A program made the position numbers and the translations under genes. 64,000 nucleotides of DNA from Podocnemis expansa (Eukaryota > Chordata > Testudines > Podocnemididae), in NCBI GenBank assembly GCA_007922195.1, contig ML681990.1, forward strand, positions 39,569,557-39,633,556. Reading direction: 5' to 3'. Below, piece after piece: positions 27,301 through 34,699 of this stretch (the first letter of the stretch is position 1; every line of letters starts with the position of its first letter). The notes beneath the pieces were generated by a model. That model saw only the letters and a list, made by a program, of their open reading frames with translations. It had not been told where the DNA came from and searched no databases.

Positions 27301-28736
27301 AACTGGTCTGAAATTATCATTTTGAATTCTAATCCTGTCCTCTAATATGCTTGCAGCACTTGTCATCTAGTGTAGTGGCTAGCACCTCCGCTTAATATGC
27401 GGCAGGTCCTGGGTTCAATTCCCAGGGGGTTGTACTTGATGATCTCATGAGATCCCTTCCAACCCTATGATTCTATTCTATTCTAAGTGTACTAAGTGGA
27501 TGGCACCATGCATGCTGTCTGCTCCGTTATTCAAATCATCAATGAAAATATTGAATAGTAGTGAATCTGGGACAGATCTGTGCTAGAGCCCATTAGATGC
27601 ATCTTCCCAGTTTGACAGCAAGTCATCGATACTTTCTTGAGTTAAGTCTTTCAACCAGTTGTGCATGCACCTTGTAATAACTGCATTAGATTATGTTTCC
27701 ATAGTTAGCAATGAGAATGTCATTCAGGAATGTATCAAAAGACTTACTAAATATCATGTATATAACTTCCCCACTGTTCACTGCATTAGTAATCCTGTTA
27801 AAGAATTAAATTGATTAGATTGGTTTGGCATAATTTATTCTTGACAAATCTGTGTTGGCTGTTCCTTACTGTATCTTCCAAAAGGGTAGCTGTGTTAGTC
27901 TAGGTCAGTAAAACAAACAGAGTCCTGTGGCACTTAAAGACTAACAAATTTATTTATTGCATGAGCTTTCGGAGGAGAAAATACCACTTTGTCAGATGCT
28001 TTAAAGATAGGGGAATTTTCTCTAAGTCCCATTCTGTAAGTTCCCCTGTCTTCAAAGCATCTGACAAAGTGTGGTATTTTCTCCCATTAAAGCTCATGCA
28101 ATAAATTTGTTAGTCTTTAAGTGCCACAAGACTCCTTGTTTGTTTTATTGTGTATTATCCCATATGTGCTTACAAATTGATTGTTTCATAATTTGCTCCA
28201 GTATCTTTCTAGCTATTAAACATAGAGTGACTGGTCTATAACTTTCCTGTGTCCTCTTGATCCCGGTTTTTAAAGAAAGATTGTGCTTGTCCTTTCCCGG
28301 TTCTGTGAGACCTCACCTCCATGAGTCTCAAAAATAATTGCAAATGGTTGCTAACTGAGACTGCTTGTTTTTTAAGGTACCTTAGGGTGAAGTTTATCAT
28401 ACCATGCCAACTTGAATGCATCTAATTTATCTAAATGTTCTTTAGTCTGTTCTATCTGTTTTTTGGTGTGGGTTTTTTCCACCTTTCTGTTAACATTAAT
28501 TATGTTAAGTTATCTGGTCACAATAGATCTTTTAAGTGAAGTCTGAAACAAAATAAGCATTTAACATATCAGCCTTCTTTATGTCATCCATTATGTGCTC
28601 TCCTTCCTTGCTCAGTAAGAGACCTATACTTACTTTTGTCTTCCATTGTTTCCTATGTATTTATAGAACTTCTTTTGTCCCTTAGTGGGTGTAATACATT
28701 TTGTGCCTTAGCCTTACTGATTTTTGTAGGGTGGGT

Positions 28737-28785
<49 letters not shown>

Positions 28786-28795
28786 NNNNNNNNNN

Positions 28796-28845
<50 letters not shown>

Positions 28846-31800
28846 ATATATATTTTACTCCTCAGCAATTTGCCCATATTTCTTCTTTTTGTAGGCTTCC
28901 TTTTTGATTTTCAAGTCATTAAAGAGAACCTGATGGAGCCGTACTGGCCTCTTAAAGAATAGTATGAGGATAATTTTCTATTGTGCCTTCAGTATTGTCT
29001 CTTTGAGAAACTTCTAGTTCTCCTGAACACCTCTTCCTTTAGCTTTTCTTCCAACGGGGGACACAGAGCACTATTCAGGCTGGTCACGAAGGGGTTAGAG
29101 TAACGAGGTAAAATGTGTTACTACAACTATAAATAGTATTAGTGCTTAGACCCCCAATGGTGCTTTGGGGTAGGGTAGGCAGTCCTCGGCCAGCCCCCAT
29201 GTGGCAGAGAAGAAGCCCCATCCTTCCCCTTCTCTACTTCAGCCCCGGCCCTCAGCTGCAGCCCCAGCCTCAGTTCCCAACTGCAGCTCCAGGCCTTGTG
29301 CCCAGCTCCTGTTCCCAGCACCCACACCCTACTGCTGACCAACTTGGGCCCCAGCTCTGAGCTCTGGTCTCATTTGTAGCCCCAGGCCCCATAGCTACAG
29401 CTACAGCCCCCATTCTGGCCCTAGCTGCAACTCAAGCCCCAGCCCTGCTCACAACCTCCAGTTGCAGCTTTGGCCTGCTCCTTGCCCTGGTTCCTGATTG
29501 CAGCTCCTGAGAGGGGAGACCACTTACAGTGGGAGCACAGCCCCAGCAGTTTGAGACCATTGCTAAGTCCGGTTCTGCTTGTCTACACTTTAAAAAGGAT
29601 GTTGACAAATTGGAAGGGGTTCAGAAATAAACTGCAAGAATGATCTGTTAAAGAGGCACAGTCTGACAGCAACTAGCCACACCTGTGCCTGGTGATTCTG
29701 GCTCTTGGGCTGTTCCATTGTTATGTAGATGTCAGGGCTCAGACCGGATCCTGAGCTCTTAGATCCTCACACAGTCTTAGAGTTGAGGCCCCAGTTCAAG
29801 TGCAGATGCCTAGACAGAAATGAAAAAGCCCCAGCAAGTAGACATGGGACAGTCGTGGGTATCTGTAGACATGTCCTTAAACCAGTGGTCCTCAATCTTT
29901 TTGTTCGTGGGCCACAGCTGCCATTGCTACAACTATGAAGGGCCATCAGTCCGCATCAGCAGCATCCCCCTTCTCCCTGGCTTCTAGGTGGAAGGAGTTC
30001 AGTGAGGATGCTGCTTCCTCACTCATCTCTTGTCTCCCTGTCTGCATCAGGGAAACTGTACATGTCCTGTTGCTCAGTGCACTCTACCTGGGTCCCTAGG
30101 CAGTGCTTCCTTCTGTCTGACTCAAGCAGAGACCCCAGCACCTAGGAACCCAGGCAGAGTGCTTTGCTTTTTACTGGAGCTGGCTCTGACCCCACCACCT
30201 ATGGTCCTAGGCAGAGCACTTTAACCTTCTCCCTGCTACAGCCAGGGGAAGGGGAGAGCTGATCTATAGATCTAGTTTATTTTTGTTTTACCTTAATGTC
30301 TAGTTCATTGTACGTGCAGTCAATGATAGTCATGAATTCTCAGCAATACATAAGATCTAATTGTAGAAGAGCAACCTTGGTAACTAGCAGAACATCCCTA
30401 CCAATCTCCTATTCATGTAAAATGTTAAGAATCAGACTTGCATCTGAATTTCCTTTGTTTGTTGGATTTTTTTAAGGCTTCAACTTTACCATGCAGCTTT
30501 TTGTTTTGTCTTTTTTTTATACATTATTGTTTGTTAAGGTTAGTATGTTCTTTGAGCTTTAAAATAGTAGAAATGTTTTAATCCGCATTAACATTTCCCC
30601 TTTCCCTGATTTATAACCAGCACTCTGGGACTGAAGCTGCAAGGAGCTGTGCCCTTTGGCTCTGATCCAACAAAACAGTTAAGCTCATGCTCAACTTTAA
30701 ATGCATTATTCCTGTTGAAGCAGCACTGCTCATATGCATCCTTTACAGTTGAGCTTCAGATCACTGAAAAGAATGCAGCTCCATGCAAGGTTTAAGTTAG
30801 TGGTGTCATCAACTCCTGTAGAGGAGTGTTTCTCAACCTGTGTTACATGTAACGCTGGTGCTCCGCAGACATAGTGCAAGTGTTCTGTGGCCCAGTTGGG
30901 GGGATGAGTGGGGAGTGGGGAAGAAGCAATTTAAAATGAGTCAGTTGCAGCAAAGCTTCTAGTTGCACAGTGGCAGATGCTGACACGCTCCTGGAAGCCT
31001 TGCTGCAGCTGGGGCATTTTAAATCTCCTGCCGCTGCTGCTGGCTTTTTCAAGGACATTTTCAGCAGATGTTCCGTGTAAAGTAAGTAGTGGACTGGGGA
31101 GCACCTGAAGATATTAAAGGTTGAGAAACATTGCTGTACAGCAAAAAAGTGAGGAGTCCTGTGCCACTTAAAGGCTAACAAATTTATTTATCACATGAGC
31201 TTTTGGGAGAGAAAAATCCCACTTCATCGGACACTTTGAAGATGGGAGAACTTACAGAATGGGAGCTAAATCAATGCAGAAAAGTGTAAACCATGTGACC
31301 AGGTCACACTGTAAAGCAAATTAAAGCAGTTGTTAAGATTCAGACACTGGGGAGCAGCGCACAGAGGAAGGTGAGGCCAAATCACCTGTTATAATGGGAA
31401 AAGAATCCACAGGGACTGCTGTTCAGGAAATTTAAATCTCCAAACTCAAGACAAGACCATTAAAAACATTCTTCCGTTGCCCCTTTTAAAATGTATGTAT
31501 TTGTAATTCTTAAGTCTATGTTCTAATCAGGAGCTTTGCTGGCCCAGGCCCAGGCCCAGGCCCGGCTCCCAGGCCACGATCCCTGGCTGGTGACGGGGCC
31601 GGGAGAGGTGGGCGTCCCAGCCTTAATCCCCAGCCGGGAGAGGCAGGCGCCGCTGCGCATGGCCCAGCCCCGGATTTCTGGTCGGGGATGGGGCCGGGAG
31701 AGGCAGGTGCCGCCCCGGGCACTTGGGGCACTGGCATGGGACTCAGGACACATGCCCCGTGTGCCAGGCGCCAGTGACACCGCTGGTTCTAATAATAGTT

Positions 31801-34699
31801 TATCTTCCATTATTCATCAAGTCAACTGATAAAGATAGTAATGTTTGATAGTAATGTTCTAGTCTTCCATTGAAGGAGGGACATTTCTTACATTGGGCTT
31901 ATCTAGCTAATGACAATAAATTCTGTGAAGATCCACTCAGTTGATCAAGGAGTTGATCCATTAACTCCAGCCCGTTATCTGGAGGAGCATAAGTTGTAGA
32001 GAGACCATTTCCCTTTGACTCAGCATATTTGACCCACCCAGCGTTAGGAGGTCAAAGGGAGATTAATAAATTCAACTCTAGCGGTTCCAATTATCACTCA
32101 GTATAATTAGGGGTGTTTGGAGTGAGAAGGTAAATTTATTCCCAAACAAAATGGGTTATAGAAGAAATTGGAAGAAGCACCATCTCTCTGTGCTACTTCC
32201 CTCTGCCATGTTTGCATGAAGCCTAAAATTTCTTCACTTGTGTAATTCATATACAATCAGTGAGGCATACACTTAATACTGGCCAACATGTTGTAGGACA
32301 TGGACAGTATCAACCTATCTGTCATGCCTAAGAATAATCATGAATGATCTGTTTTCTCATCCATTGTCTACTCTGATTTATCATTCATCTTCATTGCTGA
32401 TTTTAAACCTCTTGGTCTTACAGAGAAAGGCGTAAGAGGAGGAGTAGAAGTCTTTCCAAGTCTCCAAAAACATCCAAAACATCAAAGAGAAAGTCCTCTC
32501 GGTCTCCCTCACCAAGGAGGTGGGATTTATATGTGCATCTTAATGTATTGATAAGAATTCTAGGTCTAATCAGAGATGAAGGGAAGCTTAAAATAGCTTA
32601 CATATCTGCAATTTACTTCAGACAGTTATTTCATAAGAAGATAGTGAATTTACTTTCCCATATTCTGGTCGTTATTAAAAAGAGAACATGATGGGGAAAA
32701 AAGCTTTACATGTGTGAGAAGTTATTTCCAGATCAAAATGGGAGACTTTGGAGTGTAAGAGAAATTACCTTTTTAAAATGTTTTTAAGTATATAATACAG
32801 TATTTAATAACTTTCACATGTTTATGTATAGGGTACATATAGACTGGCCTTATTTGCTTGTCTCCTTTGATATGGCATGTATTCAAATACTTTCAATCAA
32901 TATTAGAAATACTTCAGATCAATATTATTTGACATGAAAAGATATTTCCTTTCAAAACATTCTGCCACCTCTACATATTCATGGTCTTTTAGAAGTACCC
33001 TACCTGGCTGATTCCGAAGATATACTTTTAAAAATGAGAAGCTGCTGAGTTACACGGTCTCTTGCGTAGGAGTCGTGAAACACATTAGTTACAGTTCAGT
33101 ATTGAAAATGACAGGTTCTAAGAATTACAGTTTTCTGACATTAATGTTTTAGTATTCAGTTGGTTTACTCAATTATTGAATCTCTAAAACTTTCTTAAGC
33201 AGAAATAAGAAGGATAAAAAAAGAGAAAAAGAAAGGGATTCAAATAATGAAAGAAGAGAGAGAGAGAGATCCACATCGAAGAAAAAGAGTAGCAAAGAAA
33301 AAGATGGGAAAGAGAAATCTGACAAAACCACCACTACACTGAAGGTAAGTACTTCTGAACAAGTGGAGAGGAGGAAAGTGACCAAGCAGTAGAGTTTGCT
33401 TCTTGGCAAAATCTGTCCCTTGTCTTCATTCTTTGCCATTTTGAACACTTAAGTATAGTTCTGCTAGCAGATGGTATTTGCACCATTAAAAAGTGACTTT
33501 AGACTCTGTCTCCCAGATGGACTCTTTCATGTCTCTATTAGATTGAGTGGGTAGGTAACGGAGAAATAGTGTGGAAGAAGGAAACATAAGATGAGGAGTG
33601 AGCTGACTGCATATTTGAGATACCAGGATGGACATTGTACTTTGCTTCCACAGTGTTGCCTTCCTGGTTACTAAGGCTTAAACTCTGGCTAGAGGATTTT
33701 ACAAAGAGCAAAGCTAGGGAAGCAGACTCAGTAGCTGGGTTAGGGCACAGAGGTATATGGCTCTTTTATTTTTGCCTTTGTTTAAAAAAAAAATTGCTTT
33801 GTGATCTGTTTAATTTTTAACATTTCAAAAGTAGCCTGTCCTTGAGTGAGCTGTAACTGTGGCTACTTAACTACAGAAGTAAACAAAGTGTGATGGCCAG
33901 TGTCACATTTAAAAACTGAATGATTTTTAATTGTTTCCTCTGCAAACTATCCAAGAATTATCAATAACATGTAGTGGGCATATGAACAGAAATTTTGGAA
34001 GAATTAACTATTTGTGTTAGAAATAGAGAAATTAGTCCTGCTTTTAGTGGAAAACTGCAAAGTCTTAACTATGAAGTTGCTAATGGAGGGCTTGACAAAA
34101 TCCAGGTACCAGGTTTTGTAGTTTGGCACCTGACTCAGCTACAGAAATGCAATGGAGGAGTGCCCTCTGATGACCAACAATAAAACTGCTGGTGCCTATC
34201 TGGGAGCCAGTTTTGTTGAGCCCTGTGCTAATGGCAGCTCGCTAGTCATCTTGTTCTGCTTTATTTTTGCTTTTGAATAAGTGTATACACGCCAATATGA
34301 TTCTTTAAGGCCATATTTTCCAGAAGTGACTGGTGTTTTTTGAGTGTCTCAGTTTCTTAATGCCCAACTTCAGACATACTTAAAGGGGCTGTTGGGCACT
34401 TACCCTCTTAAAACTGGGCCTCTTTAAGCTGTCTCAGGTTGGGGATCAAGAAATGGAAACACCCAGTCTCCAGTCACTTTTGGAAATCTTGGCCTAATAT
34501 AGAATATTATTGTTGCAAAAATACAAGTTTTTAATATTTTTCATAGGACAAAGATCCCAATAAAGAGGATTCAAATTCGGAGATTACCAATGCAGTAGAC
34601 AACAAAGATATACAAAGGACAGATGAAGTCAAACTGCAACAGAATGGGAACTGTCAGCCAAATGAAGAAAACCTCTCAGTTCAAATGGAAGAGGTATAG
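3221..34699 (+). CDS. SREK1: SREK1, splicing regulatory Glu/Lys-rich protein (11 exons, 5' end missing)
   Basis: Eleven exons with AG/GT borders join in phase (lengths 134, 116, 165, 179, 131, 115, 120, 543, 96, 142 and 153 nt to the stop) and give 630 visible residues. Order: end of RRM1 (1-45), a Pro/Ala-rich linker (46-125), RRM2 with RNP2 VYVGNL (130-135) and RNP1 RFAFVEFA (169-176), a helical stretch (199-241), an Arg/Ser region (243-320), a long Lys/Glu/Asp/Arg repeat (321-475), a second RS region (476-535) and an acidic tail ending in MEEV. I recognise this as SREK1 (SFRS12, SRrp86), a nuclear SR-related protein that modulates splice-site choice through other SR proteins. The first exon(s) lie left of the window: exon one here begins with the last base of an Asp codon. 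The protein is longer than human SREK1 as I remember it, mainly because of the Lys/Glu exon. Regulation may involve the exon-like segment at 11467-11590. Confidence 0.97.
4680..4895. mobile_element. MITE remnant
   Basis: The block starts near GATGACCTAAGCTGCACTTT, has ACCTAGTTACTGCC and GGATTACCTACAGTAG inside, and ends GGACAAGCCCTAAG. This is the arrangement of a frequent reptile DNA-transposon remnant. Confidence 0.45.
6213..6266. repeat. perfect 27-bp tandem duplication
   Basis: The unit begins TAAAGCTTGATGAAATAG and occurs twice in direct succession without mismatch. Confidence 0.95.
7996..8205. mobile_element. MITE remnant
   Basis: Blocks such as GTACACCTTCCCGAAAGAC and TCACTAGGCGTATAGG, and a final TTTTTCACACTCCTGAC, resemble the same DNA-transposon group as at 4680. 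Boundaries are approximate. Confidence 0.35.
9164..9299 (+). mobile_element. fold-back family, single arm
   Basis: GGGGCAGCCATGTTAGTCTG, AGTCCTGTGGCACTT and GACTAACAAATG are present in this order, followed by CATGAGCTTTTGTGGG and CTTCATCAGATGCATG. It is one arm of the family seen complete at 27878-28150. Confidence 0.7.
9557..9743. mobile_element. hAT-like MITE, 187 bp
   Basis: A 16-bp perfect terminal inverted repeat, CAGTGGTTTTCAAACT, lies at both ends. It is flanked by similar 8-bp sequences (CTGTAGGT and CTGGTGGT) that fit an old hAT target duplication. A second copy is at 40598-40788. Confidence 0.8.
10207..10268 (+). other. weaker candidate cryptic exon in SREK1 intron
   Basis: A strong pyrimidine tract with TTTTAG (to 10206) is followed by 62 nt and a possible donor GTAAAA. 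In phase with the upstream SREK1 exon it reads DSKMAWSVTHYGPKF and meets TAG at 10275 if not spliced. If spliced to the next exon it shifts the frame. It may be chance. Confidence 0.3.
11467..11590 (+). other. SREK1: candidate alternative (poison) exon of SREK1
   Basis: A 124-nt segment has a pyrimidine-rich acceptor ending CTATTAG (11460-11466) and the donor CAG/GTGACC. Entered in phase 1 from the 3221-3354 exon it reads VMQPTRTVVMCNTTF and on to SFGS, then TGA at 11568-11570. Its length is not a multiple of three. It keeps several CpGs inside an AT-rich intron, which suggests constraint. SR-protein genes are known to carry conserved exons with early stops that trigger nonsense-mediated decay, so I infer autoregulation. 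No expression evidence is available here. Confidence 0.6.
11886..12001 (+). CDS. SREK1: SREK1 exon: Pro/Ala-rich inter-RRM linker
   Basis: The acceptor is CTCCAG (11880-11885) and the donor GTGAGT. Length is 116 nt, phase 1 in and phase 0 out. It encodes KIPDEAKAL and a Pro/Thr/Leu-rich linker containing MTSLMPGAG. The internal Met here is the start I remember for the shorter human isoform; that is family knowledge and is not shown by this sequence. Confidence 0.96.
12002..14515 (+). other. SREK1: SREK1 intron, 2.5 kb
   Basis: It contains an (AAT)n tract at 12369-12385 and a GC-rich repeat at 12986-13560. The remainder shows nothing recognisable, and reading frames here are short and unsupported. 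Confidence 0.75.
12986..13560. mobile_element. hAT-like element end with internal tandem units
   Basis: It begins CAGGGGTTCGCAACCTTTT, the usual hAT MITE end. Inside, three degenerate units of about 130 bp share a CTGCAGGGA-type core followed by GGTGCTGCCAGCT-like blocks. The right end is not clear. Confidence 0.45.
14516..14680 (+). CDS. SREK1: SREK1 exon: linker and start of RRM2
   Basis: The acceptor is TTTTTACAG and the donor GTACCT. Length is 165 nt, phase 0 at both ends. It encodes LSVSLGTLGAIPAA, an Asn/Pro/Ile-rich linker and the RNP2 strand VYVGNL of RRM2. Because it is a multiple of three, skipping it would keep the frame but remove the first strand of RRM2. Confidence 0.97.
14681..16409 (+). 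other. SREK1: SREK1 intron, 1.7 kb
   Basis: Apart from the fold-back element at 15313-15489 there is only AT-rich unique sequence with no exon or RNA gene visible. Confidence 0.75.
15313..15489. mobile_element. fold-back element, short complete copy
   Basis: AAGGAGTCATGTGGCACTTA and AAGACTAACAGATTTATTT on the left return inverted as AAATATGTTTAGTCTTTAAG and TGCCACATGATTCATTG on the right, then GACTAGACTAACACGGCTA. The arms would form a long hairpin. Confidence 0.75.
16410..16588 (+). CDS. SREK1: SREK1 exon: body of RRM2
   Basis: The acceptor is CTTTCTAG and the donor GTAAGA. Length is 179 nt, phase 0 in and phase 2 out. It encodes TTTADQLLEFFKQVGEV, RNP1 RFAFVEFA and the fourth strand ending in GDRPLK. 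This is the clearest RRM signature in the window. Confidence 0.97.
16589..18460 (+). other. SREK1: two short SREK1 introns around the 17252-17382 exon
   Basis: AT-rich intron sequence of 663 and 1078 bp. No repeat family, RNA gene or further exon was recognised. Confidence 0.75.
17252..17382 (+). CDS. SREK1: SREK1 exon after RRM2
   Basis: The acceptor is CTTCAG and the donor GTAAGA. Length is 131 nt, phase 2 in and phase 1 out. It encodes INHSNNAIVKPPEMTPQ followed by a predicted helix rich in Ala, Glu and Lys, ending AAIEP. Its low divergence fits strong constraint in SREK1. Confidence 0.96.
18461..18575 (+). CDS. SREK1: SREK1 exon: first Arg/Ser segment
   Basis: The acceptor is TTCCTCTCAG and the donor GTGAGA. 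Length is 115 nt, phase 1 in and phase 2 out. It encodes SGKSSERKGGRSRSH and further Arg-Ser dipeptides, a phosphorylatable RS domain typical of SR-related splicing factors. The apparent Met upstream belongs to intron sequence. Confidence 0.95.
18576..22307 (+). other. SREK1: SREK1 intron, 3.7 kb
   Basis: It holds C-rich (18931-18949) and T-rich (19258-19296) runs, a GC-rich block at 20030-20400 that resembles a degraded repeat, and a hAT-like element at 20661-21412. Confidence 0.7.
20661..21412. mobile_element. hAT-like non-autonomous element, 752 bp
   Basis: It starts CAGTGGTTCCTAACATTTTT and ends AAGTTTGGAAACCCCTG, imperfect inverted ends of hAT type. The flanks ATATAAAA and GTGTAAAA fit an 8-bp duplication with two changes. 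Confidence 0.65.
22308..22427 (+). CDS. SREK1: SREK1 exon: second Arg/Ser segment
   Basis: The acceptor is TTTGCTGCAG and the donor GTGAGC. Length is 120 nt, phase 2 in and out. It encodes SRSHNRS-type repeats, then RRSKSPLKKRSKSKERRK and SRSRSR. The exon is frame-preserving if skipped. Confidence 0.95.
22428..24215 (+). other. SREK1: SREK1 intron, 1.8 kb
   Basis: AT-rich and unique as far as I can see. The minus-strand reading frame at 23867-24127 has no supporting features. Confidence 0.7.
24216..24758 (+). CDS. SREK1: SREK1 exon: long Lys/Glu/Asp/Arg repeat domain
   Basis: The acceptor is TTTTCCATAG. The donor is AG followed by GTTTGA, which is weak. Length is 543 nt, phase 2 in and out. 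About 155 residues are almost only K, E, D and R in KEKDRDKDRE-like repeats, followed by KKEKRSRTPPRSY and an RS stretch. This is the Glu/Lys-rich region that gives SREK1 its name and that modulates the activity of other SR proteins. It is about 57 residues longer than the human exon as I remember it. The Ser/Leu-rich frame on the opposite strand is only the complement of this purine tract. Confidence 0.95.
25200..26340. other. possible degraded retroelement, unassigned
   Basis: This stretch of the 7.7-kb SREK1 intron has higher GC and broken coding-like segments, for example CQDVHGRLTDNIACY-like reading at about 25600-25645. It could be a gag-like remnant of a DIRS or other retroelement, but no domain is secure. 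Confidence 0.25.
27362..27486 (+). mobile_element. tRNA-derived SINE with CR1-type tail
   Basis: The head has an A-box-like TAGTGTAGTGG (27368-27378) and a B box GGTTCAATTCC (27412-27422) within a T-arm hairpin. An anticodon-like hairpin CCGC/GCGG has loop TTAATAT, so the anticodon would be AAT (Ile). The tail reads GATCCCTTCCAACCCTATGA followed by TTCTA repeats, the CR1 3' end. This resembles the bird TguSINE1 type. It is not a functional tRNA gene because there is no paired acceptor stem. Confidence 0.75.
27878..28150. mobile_element. fold-back element, full copy in the CR1 remnant
   Basis: The left arm has GGGTAGCTGTGTTAGTCTAG, CCTGTGGCACTTAAAGAC and TAACAAATTTATTTATTGCA. The right arm returns these inverted (TGCAATAAATTTGTTAGTCT, TTAAGTGCCACAAGACTCC). 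About 40 bp separate the arms. Confidence 0.8.
28733..28844. repeat. (GT)n microsatellite with 10-N gap
   Basis: An uninterrupted GT run lies on both sides of N at 28786-28795, so the true length is unknown. The Cys/Val and Thr/His frames over it are not genes. Confidence 0.97.
29100..29570. repeat. GC-rich degenerate repeat block
   Basis: CAGCCCCAGC, CAGCTCCAG and similar words recur irregularly between 29240 and 29510. The family is not recognised and the reading frames are low-complexity. Confidence 0.4.
29883..30255. mobile_element. hAT-like element, left end recognisable
   Basis: It begins CAGTGGTCCTCAATCTTTTT, a typical hAT MITE end, and continues through a GC-rich interior. No matching right end was found, so the limit is approximate. 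Confidence 0.4.
30824..31133. mobile_element. hAT-like MITE, 310 bp
   Basis: The ends GAGTGTTTCTCAACCTG and AAGGTTGAGAAACATTG are imperfect inverted repeats. The flanks CTGTAGAG (30816-30823) and CTGTACAG (31134-31141) match at 7 of 8 bases, an hAT-size duplication. Confidence 0.7.
31139..31470. mobile_element. fold-back family, long form, one arm plus interior
   Basis: The arm contains GGAGTCCTGTGCCACTTAAA and GCTAACAAATTTATTTATC. The interior (from GAACTTACAGAATGGGAGC to CACCTGTTATAATGGG) matches the reverse complement of about 52540-52690. Confidence 0.65.
31520..31790. repeat. GC-rich tandem units, GGGCCGGGAGAGG
   Basis: CCAGGCCCAGGCCCAGGCCC is followed by three units containing GCCGGGAGAGG with a YGG-rich spacing of about 55-75 bp. 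The four-frame openness here comes from composition. Confidence 0.55.
32424..32519 (+). CDS. SREK1: SREK1 exon: Arg/Ser/Lys segment
   Basis: The acceptor is GTCTTACAG and the donor GTGGGA. Length is 96 nt, phase 2 in and out. It encodes ERRKRRSRSLSKSPKTSKT and KRKSSRSPSPR, matching the RS motif after the Glu/Lys domain. A 7.7-kb intron precedes it. Confidence 0.95.
32520..34546 (+). other. SREK1: last two SREK1 introns
   Basis: Introns of 683 bp and 1202 bp flank the exon at 33203-33344. No repeat or other gene is visible. Confidence 0.75.
33203..33344 (+). CDS. SREK1: SREK1 exon: charged C-terminal segment
   Basis: The acceptor is CTTAAGCAG and the donor GTAAGT. Length is 142 nt, phase 2 in and phase 0 out. 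It encodes NKKDKKREKERDSNNE, a run of Arg/Glu, and SSKEKDGKEKSDKTTTTLK. Confidence 0.95.
34547..34699 (+). CDS. SREK1: SREK1 last coding exon with stop codon
   Basis: The acceptor is TTTTCATAG. There are 50 codons and a TAG stop at 34697-34699. It encodes an acidic/polar tail (DKDPNKEDSN ... NGNCQPNEENLS) that matches the end of SREK1; the final residues VQMEEV differ from the human end as I remember it. Confidence 0.95.
   Translation, partial: DKDPNKEDSNSEITNAVDNKDIQRTDEVKLQQNGNCQPNEENLSVQMEEV

Larger units (their letters stand above)
26640..29050 (-). mobile_element. CR1 LINE remnant (ORF2 and 3' end), interrupted
   Basis: Read on the minus strand, the region carries the end of a CR1 reverse-transcriptase ORF. 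QFWAPHFKKDV lies near 27085-27122, and the 3' end matches the CR1 3' tip at about 26650-26700. The right part reads like the linker before the polymerase (SRGQYGSIR-type). It is frameshifted and stop-ridden. It is interrupted by the SINE at 27362, the fold-back element at 27878 and the (GT)n at 28735. Confidence 0.75.

Noticed and set aside
27362..27435. Possible functional tRNA-Ile gene
   Set aside because: The A and B boxes look good, but there is no paired acceptor stem and a CR1 tail follows directly, so it is a SINE head.
28636..28962. Cys/Val-repeat reading frame
   Set aside because: It is translation through the (GT)n tract and the N gap.
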